A stretch of DNA of 64,000 bases, from positions 1 to 64,000 of the forward strand of contig JAYEVK010000193.1 of assembly GCA_036346275.1 (NCBI GenBank). Direction: 5' to 3'. Of the stretch, positions 11,551 through 23,365 are shown one piece after another. Made by a program: the position numbers and the translations under genes. Within the stretch, counting starts at the first letter, position 1, and every line of letters starts with the position of its first letter. Source of the stretch: Otatea glauca (taxonomy: Eukaryota > Streptophyta > Magnoliopsida > Poales > Poaceae). Below the pieces are notes generated by a model, which worked only from the letters and a program-made list of their open reading frames with translations, was not told the DNA's origin and made no database searches.

Positions 11551-12297
11551 TCAAATCTCTTCGAGTAACAAGCTTTTCCTACTATTGAAATATAACTAAA
11601 GTTAGTGTTCTTTCAAATAAATTTTTTAGCAAATTGAGTTTTGTTGAAACGCCATGGCACATGACTAGTCAAAGCTAATATAAATGCTTAAGAGAATCGA
11701 CTACGAGTTACCAAAAATCCAGCCGACTTATAAATAGCAATCGTATGAACATCAACAGGATGGAATTGGTAACTAACAAAGGAAAGAAATGGTCGTCAGA
11801 TAATTCCATAGGACCGTCCTAACTAGTGTTTTCGTCACGCCAGTTGAGAGCCTAAGGATATCCATAATATGTAGTGCATATGTAGACGCTAAGAATTACC
11901 AAATCACTCAAGTGCTAAGTTTGATTTTTCCTCTCATATCTTAGCACCCATTACCTCTGCAAAGCCACTCTTCCTCTTTCCTTGAGGCCTCGATTCATGG
12001 ACAGGTGAGCTTGTCATTTTGTTTATTTTGTTGGAACTTGGACCTCACTCTCTCCAATGGGCATTCTAGCTTGGTATCGGTACCAAGAGTGCTGGTACCG
12101 GCAGATATCACACACGCTAGAGGTGGCCTAAGAGGATCGTTATGCATGCTTGTTATTTTTTACCAATGATAGCATGACAAGCTAGCAGTTGCTCTGACTC
12201 GACATGAAACAATTAGCATAGATGGATCCTTCATGTCGAATGCATAGAAGCACTCGTCAAGTATACTTTGTGAGAGGTCTTTTCATGCTTTTCTTTT
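11551..12297. other. Intergenic, no gene seen
   Basis: Mixed AT-rich DNA. Around 12070-12110 the palindrome-rich GGTATCGGTACC and GGTACCGG resemble the ends of other grass repeats. No coding region is supported. Confidence 0.5.
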
Positions 12298-12380
12298 AAC
12301 AATTGCATAAATATTAAAACATGAATAAAAGGTAGGTGATGATTACTTATCCCTTCGTTGCTTTAAGATTTGTACAATTT
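12298..12380. mobile_element. Foldback MITE, copy 1
   Basis: AATTGCATAAATATTAAAAC on the left pairs with AATTGTACAAATCTTAAAG, the reverse complement of the right side, giving a near full-length hairpin. A second copy with the same arms lies at 14068-14150. Confidence 0.65.
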
Positions 12381-13335
12381 ATATTAGGAGAAAAGCATTG
12401 AAGCTTCCACCGGCTTACCAATTTCGCCTTTGTCTTGGTGTATGAATTCTTTTTGATCGGGAATTCTATGCGTGTAGCTCCACATGCTCTCCTCTCGATC
12501 CTCCCAGCTTCGCTGTCAACTCTCAGAATCAGACTCAACTCTTTAATGCATTGGCAGAGCTTCCGCCTTTTTTCAAAAAAAGATCAAGATCGCTCATACT
12601 TCGTTTCCCCATAATTTCCCTTTGCCCAAACGGCAGGCTACAGCATGATAAGAGCGTTCATGCTCGTGTATATATCCTCCGATCCCCCCTGCCGCGCTTT
12701 TTTTTTCTGGTGATCGAGGTGACGCTGACTAGGAGATTATAATTGTTCGGTCCAAAACAAAGACCAGATTGCATGCGTGGCTGCTTGGAAAGTTGGAATG
12801 TAGGCGATAGAAACAAAACAGGATTGATTCATCTGCACGTTTAGTCGTCGTTGCATCAATAATAGTCTTGTGAAACGAGCATGGAGCCATCTGTTTGGAT
12901 ATCATCGATAAACTAGACCGTTAGTATGCAAGTCAAACAGTGTGGCCTTGGAAATCAAAGGGGACATGACCTGTACGTTAGGCAATAATAATAACAGCAA
13001 ATGCGTGCTAGGACTGTGTTCTTGCCTAGTTGCCTTCTTGGTGTATTGATCACATCGGTACTTATATATGTGCATTGCTAGTGTTTCGGGCTGCAAAGCT
13101 AAAAACAATTCAGCCCAATTCTGGTCACCCTGGCCTAACCTGAAGCTAGCACTAGCCGACTATACATGACTATTGGATACTGACAATAATTAAGGATGTG
13201 TTAAGCTGGTTATCACTACAAAATTAAGGGATTAATTAGCCTCGAGAAGCACATTGATGAGTTCATCTCACAATGATTTTTCTTGTTATCATGGATGCAT
13301 GCGAGTGCTTCTGATTTTGCTGGAGATCAAATTCT
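12381..13335. other. Intergenic, no supported gene
   Basis: Unique-looking AT-rich DNA. The short open frames at 12347-12742 have no recognisable features. Confidence 0.5.
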
Positions 13336-13575
13336 TCATGGAAAGCAAAACTGCAAAACCAGCACTTGTCTTCTGTCAAAGGTCTGCTTCAGGAAGGAGG
13401 ACTTTTTCACTAGAGTCTGGAGATGCAGTTGACCGACATGGACTTGCCTGCATGCTATACCCACCACATACACATCTTCCCATTTGTCATATGCGAAGCG
13501 CCAGACGTAGCCACGCTCGTCGCGCACGAGGAAGCGACGCTTCATTATGTTTTTCCGGTCCCTTCCAAGCCCCAT
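13336..13575 (-). other. Unrecognised coding-like segment
   Basis: A 79-codon open frame on the minus strand reads, near its start, KRRFLVRDERGYVWRF followed by YDKWEDVYVVG. The charged/aromatic alternation looks like real coding sequence, loosely like the D-x2-G-x2-W-x-F pattern of B3 domains, but the match is too short to assign. A GT follows the VYVVG codons and could be a splice donor. It may belong to the same disrupted minus-strand gene as the exon-like segments at 15.6 and 23.4 kb. That link is inference. Confidence 0.3.
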
Positions 13576-14067
13576 ATCAAATCACTCTGAAGTTTCAGCA
13601 ATGCTAGTTTAGAAAACAGGAGGAATATATGTTTAATAAAAGGCAGGTCTGGTTTTCCATTACTGTAAGTTCAAAGGCAGACTCCATTACTCCAACTTGC
13701 AAGCGCATGGCAGGCGAGGGGCACAGTTAGGTAAGTAGTCAAGAACTTGCAAAATTATAGCAGCTGCTTAGTCAACACGCAACAGTTCTTCTCCATTAGT
13801 TTATCTTTCTAAAATTGCTTTTGTGTCCTTGGAGTTGAAGGGGTCCTGCATTTGCTAGCTAGTTAGTTAGGTCTACATCATTAAGTAGCTTGCATTGCAC
13901 CAAATATTAGGATCTCTGATGATGCACAGCAAGTGTTGTTCATGTGAGCATCCAGCAATGATTGGGATATAAACCATACAAACATAAAGTGCATCTTATT
14001 GTATTCTTTTGTTTGCCAGAACACAGACAGGTGCCAATAACTGGTAGAGAGGTATCATATTTTTTTA
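13576..14067. other. Intergenic, nothing recognised
   Basis: No coding region, repeat pair or element terminus was identified. Confidence 0.5.
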
Positions 14068-14150
14068 AGTTGCACAAATATTAAAGCATAAATGAAGAGT
14101 AGATATTGATTATTTGCCCTTCATTTGATTTAAGATTTGTGCAACTTGTA
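14068..14150. mobile_element. Foldback MITE, copy 2
   Basis: AAGTTGCACAAATATTAAAG on the left is the inverted partner of CAAGTTGCACAAATCTTAAA, the reverse complement of the right arm. The arms match those of the element at 12298-12380, establishing a small family within 2 kb. Confidence 0.7.
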
Positions 14151-14529
14151 TGAAGAAAAACATAAAAGCACCGCCTAATCGGTATGGCATTTTGTCAAAA
14201 TTACTCTAGGTTTTTCACTCAGTTATGTTCCGATAAGTCGCCCTGAATTCAGTTATTTGGAGCCCACAAATCATGAAGAAAATAAAGAATGAGAACACCT
14301 GCCAATTATTCAAAAATACTCTTTGTTGTATGTGGACGTATGTTCACCTCAAGCCCTTTGTCTAACACGCGTCGAGCGATAAAATCTACAAGTAGAAGAA
14401 AGGGCACATCATGATCTGTCCATCATAATTCATAAACGAACTCACACAATCATTCTGCGGCAACAATAATTACTTAGGTTAATTAAGAACCTAGGTAGCT
14501 TTTCCTACAGCAGCAAACTAACACGCAGA

Positions 14530-15330
14530 TAGAGGTGGGTGTCGGTCGTCGGGTCGGCTCGGCACGGATCTATCGCTGCCGTGGTCCGAACTGCGGTCGG
14601 GGCCGTTGACGGCTCGTCGTGGTCAGGCTGTCTGTGCCGCGTCGGTCCGACTAGCCTTTGATTTAGCCCAGCACAGCCCATTTGCGCTTCGTGCCGTGTC
14701 AACCTGTGTCCAAGCCCATTTGCACTATTGCGACGAGAGTAAAGGAACCGAGACACATGGAGTTAAGGCAGTGGACACAAATTTTATAGAAAAAGAACTA
14801 AAATTTATTTATTCTTGAACAGCACAGAGAGCGAGGGGATGTGCTAAACACTAGAGAGAGGAGGCAATGGGTGAGAAAGAGAGGGGAGACAAAGTAGAAA
14901 TTGAGAGAGACGGGAGAGAGGAAGAGATTGAGAGAGACGGGGTGAGATAGAGCTGAGAGAGATTGAGAGACACTGCGAGAGACTAGCTCCTTGCACTATC
15001 TCTCAATCTCTCTCAGCCTCTCTCCCCTCTTGCCCGCCTTTCTCAAGTGTTGGCGGGTGGCATACATACCGTTAGGTGCGCTCATGGCGCTTATGCTCGC
15101 GGGTTAGTGACCTTCATGCTGGTTTCTTCTTCATGCTCCGGTCTTCGGGCCTAGCATAGCCCGTGTACATGTCGTCGCCGGGCCGCGCCCATCATGTCCG
15201 GTTTGGGCCCAAAGACGGACGCGGCTACAGAGTTTACCGCACGGTCCACTTCGTGTCGGACCAGGCTTTAGATCGGATCGTGTCCGCCGCGCTCGGACTG
15301 ACAAAAAGCTCGGTTAAGTACCCACCTCTA
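14530..15330. mobile_element. Non-autonomous hAT element
   Basis: Both ends are TAGAGGTGGGT in inverted orientation, a terminus typical of plant hAT elements. The flanking octamers CACGCAGA (14522-14529) and CATGCAGT (15331-15338) agree at six of eight positions, as expected for an aged 8-bp target duplication. The 801-bp interior has no transposase. It holds a GA-rich block at 14830-14980 facing a complementary CT-rich block at 14995-15035, which could form a hairpin. Confidence 0.75.
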
Positions 15331-15599
15331 CATGCAGTGCCCACTAAGTCTAAAGCTGTTAACTCAGAGTCTTATCACGCGGACCTCGAGTAAACTTTGC
15401 AATGCCCATCAATCCTAAAGCTAGTGATTCAGATTTTTTTTTCAGAACAAGGTAATTAATTGCAAAGCATTTCATCGACCTTCGTGTACTAACCCCATAA
15501 CCTATATAGTCATCACTCATCACTGCCCAGCGTCCAGAAGATCTGAGGCATATTCACATGGACAAGCTCGTGGACTGAGTGAGAAACTGAGAAAAGACT

Positions 15600-15660
15600 G
15601 ACCTCATGAACAGTTGCGTTGCCAACCAATTTTACTTCCTCATCTACTTAAGCATGTCTA
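15600..15660 (-). pseudogene. Exon-like segment of an unrecognised gene
   Basis: On the minus strand a short frame reads VDEEVKLVGNATVHE and ends at GAG|GTCAGT, a good splice donor. It has the look of a small exon but could not be assigned to a family. It lies just outside the Copia element and may belong with the segment at 23366-23520, which continues the same strand and direction once the Copia is removed. Confidence 0.35.
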
Positions 15661-15737
15661 GTTGCACTTTGGTCAGAACACAGAGGCCAATCAGAATAAT
15701 ACAGATTGCTTCCTGTCTTGCCCTTTATCAACCTGTG

Positions 15738-16019
15738 TGTAAAGAAATAGGAGATTTTGATGTAGGCCGAGATAATATGTCTCGGTGTTTTCTGTCTTGT
15801 ATTTACAGTCATATAGCAAGTACACAAACAGATTACAAAACAGATTTACAGATAGATCTTTAGATCAACTAACCACCAACAAGAATGATCTTCAGAGCAA
15901 CTAACTAATAACTCTACAGTACAATCCGACAATAGCAGACAAGTTCAGATAACTCAGTTTAACTGAGTTGTATCCGATCGTAACAAACACCAACGGAAGC
16001 AGAGTTGTTTCTTTTAACA
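15738..16019 (-). repeat. 3' LTR of the Copia element
   Basis: 282 bp. On the minus strand it starts TGTTAAAAGAAACAACTC and ends CTATTTCTTTACA. It matches the copy at 23082-23365 apart from substitutions and a few indels. Confidence 0.95.
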
Positions 16020-16033
16020 GTCCCTCAACCTCA
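16020..16033 (-). other. Polypurine tract of the Copia element
   Basis: On the minus strand GAGGTTGAGGGAC directly precedes the 3' LTR. This is where plus-strand DNA synthesis is primed during reverse transcription. Confidence 0.7.
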
Positions 16034-17106
16034 GCTTCCAGCCTTTATATTGAGATTATACAATAAACGATCAAAAGTCTGTTTCGGTAGTGCTTTGGTG
16101 AAAATGTCAGCGACTTGGTCAGCTGAAGATATGAATCTTACTTCCAGTGTTTCAAGAGCAACTTGCTCGCGAACAAAATAAAAGTCTACTTCAATATGCT
16201 TCGTGCACAGCATGAAAACAGGATTTGCAGTTAGATAGGTTGCTCCAAGATTATCACACACCATAAGCACGGTGCCCTTGATCGAAAACATTCAATTCTT
16301 CGAATTGATTGTAGCTAATTTATTTCAGCGGTAGCGCTACAAAGCCTTATACTCTACCTCAGTGCTTGTTCTGGAAACAGTGGGTTGTTTTCTAGCACTC
16401 CAAGAGATCAAATTAGGTCCAAGGAATATGGCAAAATCTCCTGTTGACCTTCGATCATCGTATCCTGCCCAATCGCTCGAGAAAGCACTCAGCAGCTCGT
16501 AAGATGAACTCAATATGCAAGCCAATGGAAGCCTCCGATATATCTCAAGATCCGCTTTACTGCATTCTAGTGTATATCAGTGGGGCTTTGAAGAAATTGA
16601 CAGACCTTATTAACAACAAAAAAAATGTCAGGTCTGGTTAGAGTTAGATATTGTAAAGCACCAACCATGCTTCTGTACTAAAAAATTCCTTTTTCTAACA
16701 ACTTAGTTCCCTGATTCTTGGATAGTTTTTCAGAAACAGTGATTGGTGTTGATACTGACTTGCAGTTACTCATATTTGCTCTCTTCAACAAATCTCTGAT
16801 ATACTTTTGTTGGGTTAATATCATACCCTTTCCAACATAGGAAGCTTCAACGCCAAGGAAATAACTCATTTTTCTAAGATCCTTAACAGCAAAGGCTGCT
16901 GAATCAATTTTTTCGATGCCCTTCCACAGAAACTTGTAATTATGATATCATCTACATATACGAGCATATAAATGATTACCCCATCTTTATTAAAGATAAA
17001 TAACGGTGTCACTTTTGACGATTGAAAACCAGTTCATATAATTTCGACTCGCTTTGCGTACACGCTCTTGGAGCCGCTTCAACCCATACAATGCTTTATC
17101 CACTTA
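16034..17106 (-). pseudogene. Copia reverse transcriptase C-half and RNase H
   Basis: The frame holding LVYVDDIIITS (the YVDD active-site loop of reverse transcriptase) lies at about 16925-16970. It is followed by MSYFLGVEA and LTQQKYIRDLLKRANM at 16678-16869, then by RNase H motifs: [34 protein letters not shown] and [13 protein letters not shown]. The polymerase ends in the [10 protein letters not shown] signature. Frame changes separate these blocks. The N-terminal half of the reverse transcriptase continues beyond the inserted solo LTR at 20176. Confidence 0.9.
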
Positions 17107-17111
17107 CAAAC

Positions 17112-20100
17112 CGAAGGACCCAAATCCACCGATTCGGACCCATCGTGTTTATGTGACTAGTCCCATGATAAACGCTAGTGCACACAACTTAACATTGGTA
17201 CATATCACATCATACTCAACGATAATAATAATAATAATAATAATAATCCATTTATTGATATAGCTAAGTGTATGATCTTATGACCAACTTACATTATTAA
17301 GCTACGAGGGCTAGACTTGAAATATAAACTAAGACATAAGCAGTGGAAAATAGAAGACGAGATGACTCATCAGCTCACCACAGTAACCGACAAGGCTCGG
17401 ACCCAACGATTCGTGTCCTCCGGAACTCCTCTTCTAACAAAGGTGTAGACTCTCAACTGCTGATTGTTGTTGTTTGGCAAGGTGAGTACATAAAGCACTC
17501 AACAAGTTGTGCACATGTAATGCAATTCTATGTAACTATATGCAAGACTTATTCCAAAGGAAAAGGCTATTATGGCTCTTTTGCAATAAGCAAGATTTAT
17601 GAATAAATACAATAAATAGATTGTAAAACAAATAACAATATTAGATAGATTCAACATTTCTCAAGTAAACCAAGTTTCCAATCCTAAGTCAAGTTCCAAC
17701 CTTCCATATGACAATTCTCGCCATCCCAACCAAGTTTTCCATTTAATTAAGCTAACCTCAACCGTAATTTCGAGCATTGTTCAATATCGCGAGCACGGCC
17801 ATTCGAATAGATTTACACTCTACAGAGGTTATGCACTTTACCCACATGATACAACCATACACCACAAAGGCTAGTGATTATAACAAAGCCTTTACAATGC
17901 ACTACCTTAACTCGATATTACCCGCTAAGGTTTCAACACCGATGGGTCTGAAAACCACAACCAGTGGCCCCTCTTCATGCAATGTGAGTTACTCCATAAC
18001 TCGAACTCACACCGCTATTGATAGTACCAAACTAAGACATTGCAAATTAATCACTAGGTTGTCCCATACCGACATGTGGTTGCATGATTGACTCAGTCAA
18101 AGGCTTGCAAGGTTAAGTCCTTAGGATAATCAAGCAAGACTTTCAGATACCCTCCGCCCATCGGGCCCACCTTGGCTACTCGCCCCTTGTCACTTGCCCC
18201 AATCTAAGTGATTACCACCCCGCTTGATTACTAAGCACCATGTGCCATCAATAATTCAACTTCGCACGTGACATCCATCGCCACAACAACTCAATCTCAT
18301 CGTGGTGATCACACATGACACACAAGTTCATATCATGGTTCCATATTCCATTAGTCAAGATTAAACATCATTGATTCAATACATATGATGACGTAGCAAG
18401 GCTAAGCAACTAACACGGTCTAACCATCCCATGTTGATTTTAGTATTAACCAACTATAATGAACAAATCTAGAGTGACAATAGATCATGGCATAAGAATG
18501 ATAAGGTAGGGTATAGATCAATTGGTGGATTAACTAGATCCTAATTTAATTTGAAACAATTGTATACATGAAATAGCATGCATTAAAGTAAATCAATATA
18601 GCGATTTTATAAACATGTGTTCAACATGATCAAAGCACAACTTGCCTTAGAATAAGTTTTGGTCTTGCTCGAAATTGGTCTTGGGTCGACGGATCCTCCT
18701 CCAAGCGCCGCACAATTCAACGCCTACGCGAACCTAAGAAGAAAAACAAATAAATACTAAAACAGAGAGTATATGAACTCAAAATCAAATAAAATTCACC
18801 ATTAAATAGATCTCAATTTTACAAATCTTTAGAAATTTGAATCACCCAAATCCGAGTTCAAATGCAAAATATATAGCTATTCAAAGTTTGAATAAATAAC
18901 AAAATACAAAATAGAAAATCCGAATTTCTTAATTATTGTTATTCGAAACCGAAGCACGCGTCATGCTAACGCCACCCGACTCGGCCAATCTCGTGCTTAC
19001 ACGCCGCCTCGCCCATGAACCCGGTCCACGGATCGCCTCTAGTCCATCGTGGACGTGGTCCACGGTCGCGCTCGCGTCGCGCCTCGATAAATACAAAGAC
19101 TCGATTGGTTGCCGCGCTCGACCGATCCGATCCATCAAAACAAATCGAAGCGGCTCGAACGCTGCGCGACGCGGCGACATCTTGACCGACGATTAGATCC
19201 AACGCCGCACGCTTGAAGATGAGTTTTACCGTTGATGGGCGACGGGCTTGATCGTGATCGTTGGTTGAAGATGCGGCTATCGATGAAGCTTCCGACGAAG
19301 ATGGCGACACGGTGGCATGCTTTCACCGAGCGAGGAAGACGACGGGTACAATGCGCTTCCAGAGGCCTCCGCGACGTTATCAGCGCGCGTAGAAGCGCCT
19401 TGACGCGCGTGAGTACGAGGGTACCAACGGCGACGGCGAGATGGCCCAACGGCGCAAAAACGCCGCAAAACTAGCGGCGGCAGGGCGCAACTCGCGGGCT
19501 CGCGCGGTGGGGGCATGTCTCTGCGAGCGCTGGACAAAAGATGCGCAGTTTGCAGAGATCCCAATGCGCCGATGGCGATTAAATAGTGCCTCGACGCCTC
19601 AGATCCGGCGCGAGATACACGGAGGAAACCACGCCATGGGCGGAGTTCGCGGCGATACGGCTTGTCGACATGGTCGCATCTCTGACGCCCACACCGTCCA
19701 ATCAAGGCTCGATAGCATGCGATGACGCTGGCGAGATTGTCGCCGATGGATCAAGATCCAACGACCGGCAAGCTTAGTGTTAGGGTTTCTGTGGAATGGA
19801 CTAGCTTGGGCTATAGGACTACTACCACGCGCCCAAACAAGAACGGCTTGGCCCAACATCGCTTACTAGGATTTTCCTGAGTTTTTGCTTTTAAAATAAT
19901 TCTTAATATTCATTTAATTAGTTTTATGCAATAAAAATATCAGAAAATCCAAGAAAATTCTCAAAAATACTTTGAGACATTTTGAACTTAAATAAATATT
20001 TTTGACAAATCTTTGTATATACTTTATCTATATTTAATTAGTTTTCTCAAAAGCCTATATACTTAATTTAAGATAGATTCAAATAAATCAAGAAGAATTC

Positions 20101-20170
20101 CTATAAATTTAGAAAACACAAATAAAAAATAGCAATAAAATAATATTAAGACAAATTTTAGGATGTTAAA
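17112..20170 (-). mobile_element. Solo LTR, Gypsy (Del/Tekay-like), inside Copia RT
   Basis: This 3059-bp block lies between two halves of the Copia reverse transcriptase and is flanked by CAAAC on both sides (17107-17111 and 20171-20175). Removing it with one duplication rejoins the codons for V-C-K just before the expected KALYG region. On the minus strand it starts TTTAACATCC, comparable to TGTAATATCC at 46579, and it is similar along its length to 46579-53843. Both termini have lost the canonical TG...CA. There is no internal coding region, as expected after LTR-LTR recombination. It includes a (TAA)n microsatellite at 17221-17248 and a GC-rich core at about 18930-19850. Confidence 0.88.
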
Positions 20171-20175
20171 CAAAC

Positions 20176-20696
20176 ATAATGCGGAATTGAGCATCTTGAT
20201 AGCCCGGTGGTGTGACATATAAACCTCCTCTTGTAACACTCCATGTAAAAATGCGCTTGTTATATCCCCTTGCCTCAGTTGCCATCCCCGAGACACAGCA
20301 ATTGAAAGCATGTTTAACTGTTGTTGGTTTGGCAACAGGGCTGAATGTTTCAGAGTAATCTATGCCTTATCTTTGCTTGAAGCCCTTAGCGACCAGTCGT
20401 GCTTTGAATCTGTCTACTGAGCCATCAACATTTTGTTTTATTTTGAATACCCACTTATAGTCAATAATATTTTGCCCCTGTTGCCAAGGGACAAGGTGCC
20501 AGGTTTTGTTCTTCAGCAGAGCAGAGTATTCAGCATCCATAGCAGCTCTCCAATGTGGATCTTCTAAAGCTTCAACATGTGAGATAGGAGTCTCAAGGGA
20601 AGCAAAGAAAGTTCTTTTACCTTGCACTGGATAAGTGGCTGTACCATCTCTATATTGTTTTTGTTTGTAAATATTGTCACGAGCCCTTGTCTGCAT
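20176..20696 (-). pseudogene. Copia reverse transcriptase N-half
   Basis: Contains the Copia reverse transcriptase N-terminal blocks: HWRAAMDAEYSALLKNKTWH, IDYKWVFKIKQNVDGSVDRF, KARLVAKGFKQ and the following [17 protein letters not shown] stop after the KGFKQ segment and a later 1-bp deletion break the frame. The end at 20176 is the insertion point of the solo LTR. Confidence 0.9.
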
Positions 20697-21060
20697 AGGA
20701 TGCTTTACTTGTATTTTTGAGTTACTTGTATTTCTTCAGATGGACCGCTTTTTGAGTTACTTTAGTGGTATGTGAAAAGGTAGCACTATTCTCATTTTGA
20801 CCAAGATCTGTAGCTGGTTCAGAAGAGGATTGCTGATGCAACAGGGGTTTCAGATATTGGATAGAAGTGGAAGAAGAACAGTGGATTGTGAAAATGCAGT
20901 AAAATCAGGAGATGTGTGTTTATCAAAAGAGAAAGGAAAAACATTCTCATCGAAAACAACATCCCAAGAAATGTAAATTCTTCTAGTGGGTTTATGAAGG
21001 CATTTGTATCCTTTATGCATGTTACTATATCCCACAAAGACACATCGTTGAGATCTAAAA

Positions 21061-22197
21061 TCAAGTTTGTGTGCATTGTAGGGACGGAGGTTGGGCTAGC
21101 AGGGCACACCCAAACGTTCTAAGCATACGATAGTTTGCTTGAACTCCGAATAGACGAGTCAAAGGAACGGTGTTATTGATGACATGAGAAGGAAGTCTAT
21201 TTATGAGGTAGCAGGCAGTAAGGAAGGCCTCATTCCAGAACCTAATCGGCATTGATGCATGAGCTAACAAAGCCAGACCGGTTTCAACAAGATGTCTGTG
21301 TTTCCTCTTAACAATGCCGTTTTGTTGATGAATATGAGGACAGGAGACTTGATGAGCAATTCCAATTTTGCCAAAGAATTTGTTCAGTTTCTGGAATTCA
21401 CCTCCCCAATCAGTGTGAACATGTTTGATTTTAGTGTTTAGAAGCCTCTCAACATGACTTTGGAATTTGAGAAATACTTGCTCAACATCGGATTTGAATT
21501 TCAGCAAGGAGATCCAAGTGAATCGGCTAAAATCATCCACAAAACTAACATAGTATTTAAAACCATTAACATAAGTACAGGCAGGGCCCCAAACATTTGA
21601 GTGAACCAATTCTAAAGGAGAACTAGTTACATGACTCGAGAAGCTATAAGGAAGTTGATGACTTTTTGCTTGTTGACATGCATCACAAACAAAAAAATAT
21701 TTATTGTACACACTGGGAAGCTTGTGTTGATGAAGAATGGACTAAACTATGGCTGTAGCTAGATGACCAAGCCTCTGATGCCATTGATCTTTGCTGACTT
21801 TGACACTGGACAAGGATTGACGAAGTTGATGGATAGAAGGGAGAAGATATAGCCCTTTTTCACATTTGCCTTGAAGAAGAACCTTCTTCGTTGTTCGATC
21901 CTTGACAAAGAACATATTCGGATAAAATTCAAAAAATGCATCATTGTCAACAGAAAATTTGTGGACAGATAAGAGATGTTTGCTGGCTTTAGGAATATGA
22001 AGAATGTTTTTGAGGATTAAATCACGATTTGAACCAGCTACAAAACTATGGCCAAAATGGGAAATTGGCATACCTATTCCATTGGTAGCTTGCACCTGAT
22101 CAGTTCCCTTGTAACGTTCTTTCACTGTGAGCCGATCTAAATCATTCGTGAGATGATCTGTAGCCCCAGTATCAGCATACCAATTTGGATCAACCAT
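21061..22197 (-). pseudogene. Copia protease and integrase
   Basis: The protease is marked by WYADTGATDHLT. The pre-integrase region has QWHQRLGHLA, and the zinc-binding HHCC part continues as CDACQQAK after one in-frame stop near 21742. The integrase catalytic core is easily read, but two of the three acidic residues have changed. The first, normally in HSDVWGP, reads HSNVWGP. The last, normally in QQNGVAERK, reads QQNGIVKRK. The middle Asp in HTDWGGEF is kept. The integrase would not be catalytic. Confidence 0.92.
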
Positions 22198-22265
22198 ATA
22201 GTTCGTTGAAGCCGACGCAGCAACTCGTTGGTCTTCACTTTGATAGCTATGATCAAAACGATGAT

Positions 22266-23049
22266 AGCATCTCAGGGCATCATGTCCATGTTTGCCACAA
22301 ACCTAACAGGAAGGTCTATTGTTGTAATTGTGGTTGCCTATGCGTCCTCCACCACGATAACCTCGACCTTCTCCACGGCCGCGTCCTCTGCCGCGTGACC
22401 CAGAGCTGCTCTAGTTACCCCTTTGATTGGTTCTCACAACATTGTTGGCTGAGAATGTTGTGCTGGTGTGTTCCTTTCGCAATTCATAACTGATAAGATG
22501 AGCATACAATTCAGTTAAGAGTAATAGGGTCTGGCCTAGTTGAGATCGACGTGACTAAAGAATCGTAGTCATCGCCAAGCCCAGCCAGAATATACGACAC
22601 AATTTCTTCTTGTTGAAGAGGATTGCCAATAGATGCCATTTTGTCTGCTAGATTCTTCATCTTATTGAAGTAATCTGAAGCAAATATATCCTTATTGTGC
22701 AGATTAGCAAGTTGGATTCTAATATGCATAATCCTTGCTCGGGAGCGTGAGGTGAACATCCTTTCCAGCGAGTGTATTCAGGATTTGGAACTTGACAGAC
22801 TTCATCGCCAGTTCCTTGAGTGATCACAGCCTGTGGTGTTTCAATCATCCCTACAACGTAGCAGAGAAGATTCTGGCTACGGAGGTATGGAATGATTTGT
22901 GCCATCCAAAAAAGATAATTCTCTCTATTGAGCCTAACATTAACAAATTGATTGAAAGATGGAGTGGAAAAGGGTCCTGCTGCACCAGAGGTAAAGGATG
23001 CAGCAGTATTGGTCGAGGTGGAGGTGGAGGAGTTGCTGGAAGGCGTCAT
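22266..23049 (-). pseudogene. Copia gag
   Basis: Starts at an ATG about 30 bp inside the primer binding site (MTPSSNSSTSTSTNT). Typical gag motifs follow: NYLFWMAQIIPYLRSQNLL, then after a frame change LADKMASIGNPLQQEEIVS and YILAGLGDDYDSLV. An RG-rich linker leads to a nucleocapsid zinc knuckle (pattern CX2CX4HX4C, ending CGKHGHDALRC) at about 22266-22308. One stop codon lies inside the knuckle. Confidence 0.88.
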
Positions 23050-23068
23050 TGCGACTGGATGAAAACGA

Positions 23069-23081
23069 GGCTCTGATACCA
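23069..23081 (-). other. Primer binding site (tRNA-Met) of Copia
   Basis: On the minus strand TGGTATCAGAGCC immediately follows the 5' LTR. It is complementary to the 3' end of plant initiator tRNA-Met. Confidence 0.92.
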
Positions 23082-23365
23082 TGTAAAGAAATAGAGATTC
23101 TGAAGTTGGGCGAGATAATATGTCTCGGTGTTTTCTGTCTTGTATTTATAGTCATACAGCAAGTACACAAACAGATTTACAGATAAATCTTTAGATCAAC
23201 TAACTACTAACAAGAATGATCTTCAGAGCAATTAACTAATAACAGCTTATCCTGATACTCTACAGTACAATCCGACAATTTCACATAAGTTCAGATAACT
23301 CAGTTAAACTGAGTTGTATCCGATCGTAACAAACACCAAGGGAAGCAGAGTTGTTTCTTTTAACA
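23082..23365 (-). repeat. 5' LTR of the Copia element
   Basis: 284 bp, starting TGTTAAAAGAAACAACTC on the minus strand and ending CTTTACA. Flanked outside by the CTGTG target duplication. Confidence 0.95.

Larger units (their letters stand above)
15738..23365 (-). mobile_element. Ty1/Copia LTR retrotransposon
   Basis: The element is complete in outline and lies on the minus strand. It has two LTRs (15738-16019 and 23082-23365), a 5-bp target duplication CTGTG outside each end (15733-15737, 23366-23370), and a tRNA-Met primer binding site next to the 5' LTR. A purine-rich tract adjoins the 3' LTR. The internal order is gag, protease, integrase, reverse transcriptase, RNase H. A 3059-bp solo LTR interrupts the reverse transcriptase; without it the element is about 4.56 kb, normal for Copia. 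Stops, frameshifts and lost integrase residues make it non-autonomous. The LTRs are about 90% identical by eye with several indels, so the insertion is not recent. Confidence 0.95.

Noticed and set aside
13213..13230. CACTA transposon end (CACTACAAAATT)
   Set aside because: No matching inverted end or subterminal repeats were found nearby.
18929..19859. Overlapping open frames on both strands
   Set aside because: GC-rich core of a solo LTR; no recognisable protein.
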